From Streptomyces gardneri (lineage in GTDB: Bacteria; Actinomycetota; Actinomycetes; Streptomycetales; Streptomycetaceae), in NCBI RefSeq assembly GCF_006539185.1, contig NZ_BJMN01000014.1:62001-126000 (forward strand): a stretch of 64,000 nt of DNA. Direction: 5' to 3'. Both the position numbers and the translations under genes were made by a program. Shown here in pieces: positions 25,822 to 33,220 of the stretch (position 1 is its first letter; every line of letters begins with the position of its first letter). Below the pieces are notes generated by a model. That model ran no database searches, was not told where the DNA came from, and was given only the letters and a program-made list of their open reading frames with translations.

Positions 25822-26517
25822 TCAGTAACCGCGGGCCCTGCCGTCGAGCCAACGGTACTGGAGCTCCGGCCGCCCGATCTGCCCGTACTGCGGGGCGCGC
25901 ACGGCCCGGCCCTCGGTCACCAGATGTTCGAGGTAGCGGCGGGCGGTGATCCGGGAGATCCCGACCGCCGTGCCCGCCTCGGCGGCGGTGACCCCGGCCG
26001 GGGTGTCCCGGAGGGTGCGGGTGACCGCTTCCAGGGTCGGGGCGCTGAGCCCCTTCGGCAGCGTGGCGGGGTGCGGGGCCCGGAGCGTGGCGAGCGCCCG
26101 GTCCACCTCGTCCTGACCGGAGGCCTCCCCGGCGGACGCCCGGAACTCCGCGTACCGGACGAGCCGGTCCCGGAGGGTGGCGAAGGCGAAGGGCTTCAGG
26201 ACGTACTGGACGACGCCGAGGGACACGCCCTCGCGGACGACCGCCAGGTCGCGGGCGGAGGTCACGGCGATCACGTCGGCGGAGTGCCCGGCTGCGCGGA
26301 GCGCGCGCAGCAGGTGGAGGCCGTGGCCGTCGGGCAGGTAGAGGTCGAGCAGGATGAGATCGACCGGCGTCCGGTCGAGCACCCGCACGGCGGCGGCCCG
26401 GGAGTGGGCGACCCCGACGACGGTGAAGCCCTCGACCCGCCCGGCGTAGAGCGCGTGGGCGTCGGCGGCGACGGGGTCGTCCTCGACGACGAGGACACGG
26501 AGGGGACGCGTACTCAC
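25822..26517 (-). CDS. CitB/DcuR-type response regulator
   Basis: A 231-residue response regulator. The receiver domain has the acidic pair EDD near 12-14, the phospho-acceptor Asp in LILLDLYLP (about residue 57), Thr/Ser in VTSARD and Lys in YVLKPF. The C-terminal winged-helix (TPAGVTAAEAGTAVGISRITARRYLEHL) is the CitB/DctR type. GTG 26517 overlaps the histidine kinase stop by four bases (GTGA), so the pair is translationally coupled. The dicarboxylate transporter gene dctA is divergent from the pair and is the expected target. Confidence 0.92.
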   Translation of the reverse strand: MSTRPLRVLVVEDDPVAADAHALYAGRVEGFTVVGVAHSRAAAVRVLDRTPVDLILLDLYLPDGHGLHLLRALRAAGHSADVIAVTSARDLAVVREGVSLGVVQYVLKPFAFATLRDRLVRYAEFRASAGEASGQDEVDRALATLRAPHPATLPKGLSAPTLEAVTRTLRDTPAGVTAAEAGTAVGISRITARRYLEHLVTEGRAVRAPQYGQIGRPELQYRWLDGRARGY

Positions 26518-28160
26518 GGGGTCGCCTCCACTCGGGCCGGGGCGGCGGCGGGCGTACCCGCACCGCCCTCCCTCGGCAGGGGCAGTCGCACGGTGAACTC
26601 CGCGCCGCCCTCCGTCGTGTCCGTCAGCTCCAGGGTGCCCGAGGCGCGGGAGACCGCCTGGCCCACCAGGGCGAGGCCGAGGCCGCGGCCCGGCCCGCGG
26701 GTCGTCCAGCCGCGGCCCAGGACCGCGTCCCGGTCGGCCGGGCGGACGCCGGGGCCGTTGTCCCCGACCCGCAGCAGCAGCTCGCCGTCGCCCGCCCGGG
26801 CCGCGACCGTGACCGTCACGCGCGCCTGCGAGGTCCCGCCCACCGCCTCCACGGCGTTGTCGATGAGATTGCCCAGGATCGTGACCAGGTCACGGGAGGG
26901 CAGGGCCGCCGGCACCCGGCCGTCGTCGATCCGGCTGTCCTCGGTCAGCACCAGCTCCACGCCCCGCTCGTTGGCCTGCGCCGCCTTGCCGAGCAGCAGC
27001 GCCGCGAGCACCGGCTCGCCGACCGCGTCGACGACCCGGTCGGTCAGCGCCTGCGCGAGCTCCAGCTCCGCCGTCGCGAACTCCACCGCCTCCGCCACCC
27101 GGCCCAGCTCGATGAGCGAGACGACGGTGTGCAGCCGGTTCGCCGCCTCGTGGGCCTGGGAGCGGAGCGCCTGCGTGAACCCCCGTTCGGAGTCCAACTC
27201 CCCGGACAATGCCTGGAGTTCGGTGCGGTCGCGAAGCGTGACGACCGTGCCGCGCCGCTCCCCGCCCACCACCGGACGGGTGCTGACGACGAGCACCCGG
27301 TCGGCCGTCAGATGGGTCTCGTCCACGCGCGGCTCGGAGGAGAGCAGTGCGCCCGTCAGCGGCGCGGGCAGGCCGAGTTCGGCGGCCGGGCGGCCGATGA
27401 CGCCCTCGTCCAGACCGAGCAACTCCCGTGCCCCGTCGTTGATGAGCGCGATCCGTCGCCGCCCGTCGAGCATCACGAGCCCTTCCCGGACGGCGTGCAG
27501 CGCGGCCTCGTGGTAGTCGTGCATCCGGCTCAGCTCGGCGGCGTTCATACCGTGCGTGTGGCGGCGCAGCCGGGCGTTGACGACGTACGTCCCCGCGCCG
27601 CCCAGCGCGAGCGCCGCGCCCGCCATGCCGAAGAGGGCGGCGACCTGTTCCCGTACCTGCTCGCTGATCCGCTCGATCGTGATGCCCGCGCTGACGAGGG
27701 CGACGATCCGGCCGTCCTCGTCGCGGACGGGCGCCACCGTCCGCACGGACGGGCCGAGCACCCCCAGGTGCGTCTCGGAGAAGGTCCGCCCCCGCACCGC
27801 CTCCTCGATGTGACCGAGGTACGTACGGCCGATCTGGTCCGGTTCCGGATGCGTCCAGCGGGTTCCGTCGGGCGCCATGATCACCACGAAGGCGACGTCC
27901 GCGTGCCGGCGCAGCGACTCCGTGTACGGCTGGAGCGCCGCCGACGGGTCGGCCGAGCGGGCCGCGGCCACCACGGAGGGGGAGTGGGCCACGGCCGCGG
28001 CGGTCGCCGTGGACTGGCGCCGCGCGGTCTCCTCGGCCTGGGCGAGGTCCGTGACGTACGCGAAGACCGCGCAGCCCGCCACGACGACGGCCACGAGCAC
28101 GACCTGCATCGCGAAGAGCTGACCGGCCAGGCTGCGGGGGCGGGGACGGGGGAGACGCAT
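26514..28160 (-). CDS. CitA/DcuS-type sensor histidine kinase for C4-dicarboxylates
   Basis: A 548-residue membrane kinase. Two membrane segments (about 15-37 and 178-200) flank an extracytoplasmic sCache/PAS-like sensor with the RTYLGHIEE region. A cytoplasmic PAS follows (DYHEAALHAVREGLVMLDGRRRI split by its loops), then a SpoOB-type H-box with His in QAHEAANRLH and an HATPase with NLIDNAVEA, GDNGPG and GRGLGLALV. ATG 28160 is chosen as the start of the basic N-terminus. It probably senses fumarate, malate or succinate and phosphorylates the coupled regulator to induce dctA. Confidence 0.92.
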   Translation of the reverse strand: MRLPRPRPRSLAGQLFAMQVVLVAVVVAGCAVFAYVTDLAQAEETARRQSTATAAAVAHSPSVVAAARSADPSAALQPYTESLRRHADVAFVVIMAPDGTRWTHPEPDQIGRTYLGHIEEAVRGRTFSETHLGVLGPSVRTVAPVRDEDGRIVALVSAGITIERISEQVREQVAALFGMAGAALALGGAGTYVVNARLRRHTHGMNAAELSRMHDYHEAALHAVREGLVMLDGRRRIALINDGARELLGLDEGVIGRPAAELGLPAPLTGALLSSEPRVDETHLTADRVLVVSTRPVVGGERRGTVVTLRDRTELQALSGELDSERGFTQALRSQAHEAANRLHTVVSLIELGRVAEAVEFATAELELAQALTDRVVDAVGEPVLAALLLGKAAQANERGVELVLTEDSRIDDGRVPAALPSRDLVTILGNLIDNAVEAVGGTSQARVTVTVAARAGDGELLLRVGDNGPGVRPADRDAVLGRGWTTRGPGRGLGLALVGQAVSRASGTLELTDTTEGGAEFTVRLPLPREGGAGTPAAAPARVEATP

Positions 28161-28272
28161 GCGGGTAAGTGTGCACGGCGGAGTTTGCGCCAGGTCATTG
28201 CGTTCCCGAATCGTTCTCTTCCCGGGAGCCGTCCCAGGAGTGCCTTGCTCGCCCTCTTCCGGCGGGGTTGAT

Positions 28273-28316
28273 GTTTCGGTCGTGAACGAAACGTACGCAA
28301 CCGTGACCCCGGTCAC
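28273..28316. promoter_or_regulatory. Two dyads in the dctA promoter region
   Basis: GTTTCG-(8)-CGAAAC (28273-28292) and GTGACC-CC-GGTCAC (28303-28316) lie 64-107 bases before the dctA start, in the divergent gap with the kinase gene. Either could bind the CitB-type regulator. Confidence 0.4.
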
Positions 28317-28379
28317 AGGCTGATGGATAGTCGCGGAGTCCACCGGGACGTGGACACCCATCAGCGCGAGGAGGAGCCC

Positions 28380-29732
28380 GTGGCCGCACGACGGGACCGT
28401 ACCCACTATCTGTATCTGGCCGTCATCGGCGCCGTACTGCTCGGCATCGCGGTCGGCTTCCTGGCGCCGGGCGTCGCCGTCGAGCTGAAGCCGCTGGGCA
28501 CCGGCTTCGTCAATCTGATCAAGATGATGATCTCGCCGATCATCTTCTGCACGATCGTCCTCGGCGTCGGATCGGTCCGGAAGGCCGCGAAGGTCGGCGC
28601 CGTCGGCGGCCTCGCGCTCGGCTACTTCCTCGTGATGTCGACCGTCGCACTCGCGATCGGTCTGCTCGTCGGCAACCTCCTGGAGCCCGGTTCCGGCCTC
28701 CACCTCACCAAGGAGATCGCCGAGGCAGGCGCCAAGCAGGCCGAGGGCGGCGGCGAGTCCACGCCGGACTTCCTGCTCGGGATCATTCCGACCACCTTCG
28801 TCTCCGCCTTCACCGAGGGCGAGGTCCTCCAGACGCTCCTCGTCGCCCTGCTCGCGGGCTTCGCGCTCCAGGCGATGGGCGCCGCCGGCGAGCCGGTGCT
28901 GCGCGGGATCGGCCACATCCAGCGGCTCGTCTTCCGCATCCTCGGCATGATCATGTGGGTCGCCCCGGTCGGCGCGTTCGGTGCGATCGCCGCCGTCGTC
29001 GGCGCGACCGGCGCCGCCGCGCTCAAGTCCCTCGCCGTCATCATGATCGGCTTCTATCTGACCTGCGGTCTCTTCGTCTTCGTCGTGCTCGGCGCGGTCC
29101 TGCGCCTGGTCGCCGGGATCAACATCTGGACCCTGCTGAGGTACCTGGGCCGCGAGTTCCTGCTGATCCTCTCCACCTCCTCCTCGGAGTCCGCGCTGCC
29201 GCGGCTCATCGCGAAGATGGAGCACCTGGGCGTCAGCAAGCCGGTCGTCGGCATCACCGTCCCGACCGGCTACTCCTTCAACCTCGACGGCACCGCGATC
29301 TACCTGACGATGGCCTCGCTCTTCGTCGCCGAGGCGATGGGCGACCCGCTCTCGATCGGCGAGCAGATCTCGCTCCTCGTCTTCATGATCATCGCCTCGA
29401 AGGGTGCGGCGGGCGTCACCGGCGCGGGTCTCGCGACCCTCGCGGGCGGCCTCCAGTCCCACCGGCCCGAGCTGGTCGACGGGGTGGGCCTGATCGTCGG
29501 CATCGACCGCTTCATGAGCGAGGCCCGCGCCCTCACCAACTTCGCGGGCAACGCCGTCGCCACCGTCCTCGTCGGCACCTGGACGAAGGAGATCGACAAA
29601 GCGAGGGTCACGGAGGTCCTCGCCGGGAACATCCCCTTCGACGAGAAGACCCTCGTCGACGACCACGCCCCCGTCCCGGTCCCGGACCAGCGGGCCGAGG
29701 GCGGCGAGGAGAAGGCCCGAGCGGGCGTCTGA
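28380..29732 (+). CDS. dctA: C4-dicarboxylate:cation symporter DctA
   Basis: Imports succinate, fumarate and malate across the membrane. The 450-residue protein is a member of the DAACS family with eight membrane helices and two re-entrant loops. Diagnostic motifs are the first re-entrant loop serine-rich STSSSESALPRL and the TGYSFNLDGTAIY motif in helix 7, plus DRFMSEARALTNFAGN. GTG 28380 is chosen because GAGGAGG lies 8 bases before it; an upstream ATG in frame would add an atypical charged extension. Control by the divergent two-component pair is likely. Confidence 0.93.
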   Translation: MAARRDRTHYLYLAVIGAVLLGIAVGFLAPGVAVELKPLGTGFVNLIKMMISPIIFCTIVLGVGSVRKAAKVGAVGGLALGYFLVMSTVALAIGLLVGNLLEPGSGLHLTKEIAEAGAKQAEGGGESTPDFLLGIIPTTFVSAFTEGEVLQTLLVALLAGFALQAMGAAGEPVLRGIGHIQRLVFRILGMIMWVAPVGAFGAIAAVVGATGAAALKSLAVIMIGFYLTCGLFVFVVLGAVLRLVAGINIWTLLRYLGREFLLILSTSSSESALPRLIAKMEHLGVSKPVVGITVPTGYSFNLDGTAIYLTMASLFVAEAMGDPLSIGEQISLLVFMIIASKGAAGVTGAGLATLAGGLQSHRPELVDGVGLIVGIDRFMSEARALTNFAGNAVATVLVGTWTKEIDKARVTEVLAGNIPFDEKTLVDDHAPVPVPDQRAEGGEEKARAGV

Positions 29733-29762
29733 CCCGGACGCCCCCACAGACCCCGACGGGGG

Positions 29763-29820
29763 GCCGCGTCCTTCCGGATCCCGGGCCTTGAGCCGGATCC
29801 GGGCGCCGGGAGGACGCGGC
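29763..29820. terminator. Long hairpin between convergent dctA and aldo-keto reductase genes
   Basis: Outer arms GCCGCGTCCT and AGGACGCGGC pair, and CCGGATCC-type inner segments extend the stem. It lies 30 bases after dctA and 30 bases before the convergent gene's stop, so it likely works both ways. Confidence 0.7.
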
Positions 29821-29850
29821 GACATCCTGCACGGCCGGTACGGAGGGCGC

Positions 29851-30744
29851 TCAGGCGTCGCCGGGCCGGCCGTCCAGCAGTTCCCGTTCCTCCGCCCCCA
29901 GGTCGAGACCGGCCGCCGCGGCCGAGTCCCGTGCCGTCTCCGGCCGGCTCGCGCCCGGGATCGGCAGCACCGTCTCCGAGCGGGTGAGCAGCCAGGCCAG
30001 CGCCACCCGCTGCGGACTGACCCCCCGCTCCCGCGCCACCCGGTGGAAGCCCCCGAACTCCGGGTCCTCCTCCAGGGCGGACGCCCCGTCGAGCGAGCTG
30101 CGGGAGATCCCGCCCAGCGGACTCCACGGCAGGAAGGCCAGGCCGAGCTCGGCGCAGAGCCGCAGCTCCGCCTCGCTCTCCCGGACCGCCGGCGAGTAGC
30201 GGTTCTGTACGGAGACCAGCCGGTCGCCCAGGATCTCGCGGGCCAGCAGGATCCGCTCCGTGTCCACATTGGAGATCCCGGCCAGTCTGATCGTGCCGGC
30301 GTCGAGCAACTCCCGTATCGCGCCCAGTGATTCGGCGTACGGGACGGCCGGGTCCGGCTTGTGCAGCTGGTACAGGCCGATCGGCGTCCCGCCGAGCCGC
30401 CGGGCCGAGGCCTCCGCCGCCCGCCGCAGGTGCGCGGGCCGCCCGTCCACGGTCCAGCCGCCGTCCGCCGTCCGGCCGCGCCCGCCCTTCGTCGCCACGA
30501 GGACGTCGTCCTTGCGGCCCCCGTACGAGGCCAGGGCCCTCGACACGAGCAGCTCGCCCTCGCCGGGCGCTCCGCCCGGCGGGTGGTAGGAGTCGGCGGT
30601 GTCGAGGAGGGTCACGCCCGCGTCCAGGGCCGCGTGGACGGTCGCCACGGCCCGGGCCTCGTCGGGGCGGCCCTCGATGGAGAGCGGCATCGCGCCGAGG
30701 CCGACCGCCCCGACCCGTACGTCCCCCAGCGTCCTGAACCGCAT
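29851..30744 (-). CDS. Aldo-keto reductase
   Basis: NADPH-dependent oxidoreductase with a (beta/alpha)8 barrel, 297 residues. The catalytic tetrad is visible as Asp and Tyr in LLDTADSY, Lys in VATKGG and His in LYQLHKPD; the C-terminal cofactor loop IPGASRPE is present. ATG 30744 overlaps the epimerase stop by one base (TGATG), so the two form a coupled operon. The natural substrate is unknown. A role downstream of the sugar-epimerase-like protein is an inference from adjacency. Confidence 0.92.
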   Translation of the reverse strand: MRFRTLGDVRVGAVGLGAMPLSIEGRPDEARAVATVHAALDAGVTLLDTADSYHPPGGAPGEGELLVSRALASYGGRKDDVLVATKGGRGRTADGGWTVDGRPAHLRRAAEASARRLGGTPIGLYQLHKPDPAVPYAESLGAIRELLDAGTIRLAGISNVDTERILLAREILGDRLVSVQNRYSPAVRESEAELRLCAELGLAFLPWSPLGGISRSSLDGASALEEDPEFGGFHRVARERGVSPQRVALAWLLTRSETVLPIPGASRPETARDSAAAAGLDLGAEERELLDGRPGDA

Positions 30745-31676
30745 CAGCGCTCCACCCCGAGGTCCGTCGCCTCGAAGCGCATCGCCCCGACCGTCTCGGA
30801 GACCGCGCGCGGAAGCCACTCGGCGCACTGCCGGAAGGAATAGCCGAGCGCCGTGGCACGGGAGTTGTCCATCCCGTACGAGCGCGCGAAAGAGAAGGGC
30901 GAGACCTGGCCGACCTCCACCTCGCGGAAGACCGTCCGGCCGCCCGTCAGCTTCTCGATCTCCGCGCAGATGTCGGCGGTGGAGAGAAGGCCGTGGGAAT
31001 GGGCGTTCACCGGCCCGGTGAATTCCGCCTCGACCGCCCAGGCGAGAAACGCGGCGATCTCCTCCACGTACACATAGGTCGCCGGACGGTTCACCACGGG
31101 CACGGCGATCGGCTCGCCGGCCCGGATCCGCCGCGCGTAGTGGTCGATCCGGCCCGTGAAGTCGTCCTCGCCGCCCAGTACATGGGCGACCCGTACCGAG
31201 GTCCAGGCGAACGGCGACCCGGCCGCCGCGAACACCGCCTCGGCCTGCCGCTTCCCCTCCCCGTAGTGCTCCTCGCGGAACTCCGGATCCTCCCAGGCCA
31301 GGCCCGTGTCCACGGTGACCGAGGCCAGGTCGAGGACGTCCTCCGCGACCGGCGTCGCCGAGTCCTCGTACGCGTACACCTCCACCGTCGACGTCATCAC
31401 GTACCGCGCCGCGCGCGTCCCGAACACCCGCCGGGCGATCTCCGCCTGGCGCGGGGTGTAGCAGACCTGGTCGACGACGACGTCGAACGAACGGCCCGCC
31501 AGAACGGATTCCAGCGCGGCCTCGTCGTCCCGGTCGGCGACGAGGCGCTCGATTCCCTCAGGGGTCCCGGAAGAACCCCGGTTGAGCACCGTGACCCGGT
31601 GCCCGGATTCCCGCAGCAAGGCGATGAGCCGCTTTCCGAAATAGCGATTCCCGCCGATGACCAGAATGTCCGACAC
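30744..31676 (-). CDS. NAD(P)-dependent epimerase/reductase (atypical SDR)
   Basis: A 310-residue extended short-chain dehydrogenase. The Rossmann motif is GGNRYFG (residues 8-14), followed by TVLNRG, a STVEVY segment and HYGEGKRQAE that holds the YxxxK catalytic pair. GTG 31676 is chosen because AAGGGAG lies ~9 bases upstream; an earlier in-frame start would run into the Lrp promoter. It is the first gene of a two-gene operon with an aldo-keto reductase and is divergent from an Lrp-type regulator across 64 bases, its likely controller. Confidence 0.88.
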   Translation of the reverse strand: MSDILVIGGNRYFGKRLIALLRESGHRVTVLNRGSSGTPEGIERLVADRDDEAALESVLAGRSFDVVVDQVCYTPRQAEIARRVFGTRAARYVMTSTVEVYAYEDSATPVAEDVLDLASVTVDTGLAWEDPEFREEHYGEGKRQAEAVFAAAGSPFAWTSVRVAHVLGGEDDFTGRIDHYARRIRAGEPIAVPVVNRPATYVYVEEIAAFLAWAVEAEFTGPVNAHSHGLLSTADICAEIEKLTGGRTVFREVEVGQVSPFSFARSYGMDNSRATALGYSFRQCAEWLPRAVSETVGAMRFEATDLGVER

Positions 31677-31740
31677 TCTCAACTCCCTTGATTCGCAGGA
31701 CAAGTGTTACGTTGTGCGCTCTCTGTCTGAAGGGGGAATC

Positions 31741-32256
31741 ATGGGAGTCCCGGCCGCCGCACCGAAGGAACCACGGTCCGCTCGCCCCGCCGCCGACAAT
31801 TCCTCGGCGGCCGCTTTCGACCCCATCGACCGGCAGATCCTGGAGCTCCTGCAGAGCGACGGCCGGATCAGACTCAGCGAGCTCGGCCGCCGCGTCCGGC
31901 TCAGCCCCGCGGCCGTCACCGAGCGGGTCCGCCGCCTGGAGGCGAGCGGGGCGGTCACCGGCTACGGCGCCCACGTCTCCCCGGCCCGGCTCGGCTACGG
32001 CATCCAGGCCTTCATCCGCGTGAACCCGCACGGCGGCTACACCCTGAAGCACCCGCGGACCCTGGAACTGACCGCGCGTCCCGAGGTCCTGGAGGTCCAC
32101 CACGTGGTGGGCGAGGACTGCTGGATCCTCAAGGTCGCCGTCACCGACACCGTCCACCTCGAAGAGGTCCTGGAGCAGACCTCGGCGCTCGGCAGGACCA
32201 CGACCTCGGTCGTGCTGTCGTCGCCGGTGGAGCGCAAGCCCCTGCTTCCCTCCTGA
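31741..32256 (+). CDS. Lrp/AsnC-family transcriptional regulator
   Basis: A 171-residue cytoplasmic regulator. After an Ala/Pro-rich N-terminal extension of ~30 residues comes the Lrp HTH (DRQILELLQSDGRIRLSELG, LSPAAVTERVRRLEASGAV) and the ligand-binding RAM domain (IQAFIRVNP, VLEVHHVVGEDCWILKV). ATG 31741 follows AAGGGGGA. Divergence from the epimerase-reductase operon with only 64 bases between starts strongly suggests control of that operon, as is usual in this family. The ligand is probably an amino acid or related metabolite. Confidence 0.92.
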   Translation: MGVPAAAPKEPRSARPAADNSSAAAFDPIDRQILELLQSDGRIRLSELGRRVRLSPAAVTERVRRLEASGAVTGYGAHVSPARLGYGIQAFIRVNPHGGYTLKHPRTLELTARPEVLEVHHVVGEDCWILKVAVTDTVHLEEVLEQTSALGRTTTSVVLSSPVERKPLLPS

Positions 32257-32267
32257 GGTCCTTCCCC

Positions 32268-32298
32268 TTGCCTTGACGTCGGCGTCAAGGCTTACGTT
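32268..32298 (+). promoter_or_regulatory. MerR-type promoter with 20-bp dyad in a 19-bp spacer
   Basis: The -35 TTGCCT (32268-32273) and -10 TACGTT (32293-32298) are 19 bp apart. The dyad CCTTGACG-TCGG-CGTCAAGG (32271-32290) fills the spacer. This is the classic architecture of promoters twisted open by MerR proteins. The start point would fall at or next to the MerR ATG, giving a leaderless transcript. Confidence 0.75.
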
Positions 32299-32304
32299 CG
32301 GGGC

Positions 32305-32715
32305 ATGCGCATCGGAGAACTGGCCGAGCGGGCGGGTACGACCACGCGGACTCTGCGGTACTACGAGTCCCGGGGCCTCCTGACCGCGCGGCGCACGGAG
32401 CAGGGGTACCGCAGCTACGACGAGGACGACCTGCGGCTCCTCCAGCAGATCAGAACCCTGCAGGACTTCGGGTTCGAGCTGGAGGAGACGCGACCGTTCG
32501 TCGACTGCCTGCGCGCGGGGCACCCGGCGGGTGACGCCTGCCCCGCCTCGATCGCCGTCTACCGGCGGAAGGTCGCCGAACTGGACGGCCTGATCGAGCA
32601 GCTCCAGGCGGTACGCGCCCAGGTGGGCGCCCAGCTGCTGCGCGCCGAGGCGGAGCTGCCGCACGGCCCGGAGCCCCGGTGCGAACTGGACACGGTGACG
32701 GACACGGAGGGGTGA
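32305..32715 (+). CDS. MerR-family regulator with Cys68/Cys79/Cys126
   Basis: A 136-residue cytoplasmic regulator. The N-terminal winged HTH is standard (MRIGELAERAGTTTRTLRYY, ESRGLLTARRTEQGYRSY), followed by a dimerisation helix. Cys68 and Cys79 flank an AGHPAGDA loop and Cys126 is near the C-terminus, so redox or metal sensing is plausible. Its own promoter has a dyad in a 19-bp spacer. The thioredoxin gene starts 6 bases after the stop and is surely co-transcribed, which supports a thiol-redox role. The exact signal is not known. Confidence 0.9.
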   Translation: MRIGELAERAGTTTRTLRYYESRGLLTARRTEQGYRSYDEDDLRLLQQIRTLQDFGFELEETRPFVDCLRAGHPAGDACPASIAVYRRKVAELDGLIEQLQAVRAQVGAQLLRAEAELPHGPEPRCELDTVTDTEG

Positions 32716-32720
32716 CGGAG

Positions 32721-33059
32721 ATGACGACGTACACGGAGGGCATGGGCGAGGTCACGGACGCGGACTTCGCGGCGGAGGTGCTGGGGGCCGAACTGCCGGT
32801 CCTGGTGAAGTTCACCGCGGAGTGGTGCGGGCCGTGCCGGCAGCTGAGGCCGGTGCTCGGCGCGATCGCCGCCGAAGCGGCGGGGCGGCTGCGGATCGTC
32901 GAGATGGATGTCGACCGGAACCCGGAGACCACGCTGCGGTACGGGGTGCTCGGGACCCCGACGCTCATGGTCTTCCGCGCGGGCGAGCCGGTGAAGTCGC
33001 TGGTCGGGGCCCGCCCGAAGCGCCGCCTCCTGGCGGAGCTGGAGGACGTGCTCGCCTGA
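32721..33059 (+). CDS. Thioredoxin
   Basis: A 112-residue disulfide reductase with the canonical WCGPC site (FTAEWCGPCRQLRPVL) and cis-Pro loop GTPTLMVF. ATG 32721 lies 6 bases after the MerR stop, with a GGAG-type ribosome site at the MerR end. It is reduced by thioredoxin reductase in the cytoplasm. Co-expression with an adjacent Cys-bearing MerR regulator suggests an inducible, stress-specific thioredoxin rather than the housekeeping one. Confidence 0.93.
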   Translation: MTTYTEGMGEVTDADFAAEVLGAELPVLVKFTAEWCGPCRQLRPVLGAIAAEAAGRLRIVEMDVDRNPETTLRYGVLGTPTLMVFRAGEPVKSLVGARPKRRLLAELEDVLA

Positions 33060-33098
33060 CCGGACAGGCGGGCGGGGGTTCTCGCCAGGGCATACAGA

Positions 33099-33145
33099 AA
33101 TACCCCGACTAGAATTGACAGTCGGGGTATTGCCTCGCGTATATT
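33099..33145 (+). promoter_or_regulatory. helR promoter overlapped by a 12-bp-arm palindrome
   Basis: The arms AATACCCCGACT and AGTCGGGGTATT (33099-33110 and 33120-33131) are exact inverted copies around a 9-base centre. A consensus -35 TTGACA (33115-33120) sits in the centre, with TATATT 19 bp (or GTATAT 18 bp) downstream. The region is strikingly AT-rich. The dyad may be an operator, or a thioredoxin terminator that overlaps the promoter. Confidence 0.65.
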
Positions 33146-33220
33146 AATGGATTCCGTGCCCGGACATACCGAAAGCACGGAGAAGTTCAATAAACGCACT
33201 GTATCGCGCCGGGAGTCGAA

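Noticed and set aside
26514..30269. Extension of the histidine kinase frame upstream through the dctA region
   Set aside because: The added ~700 residues are antisense to dctA and low-complexity. The kinase starts at ATG 28160 with a basic stretch before its first membrane helix.
32273..32298. TTGACG (32273) as the -35 of the merR promoter
   Set aside because: It would give only a 14-bp spacer to TACGTT. TTGCCT at 32268 gives 19 bp and centres the dyad, which is the MerR pattern.
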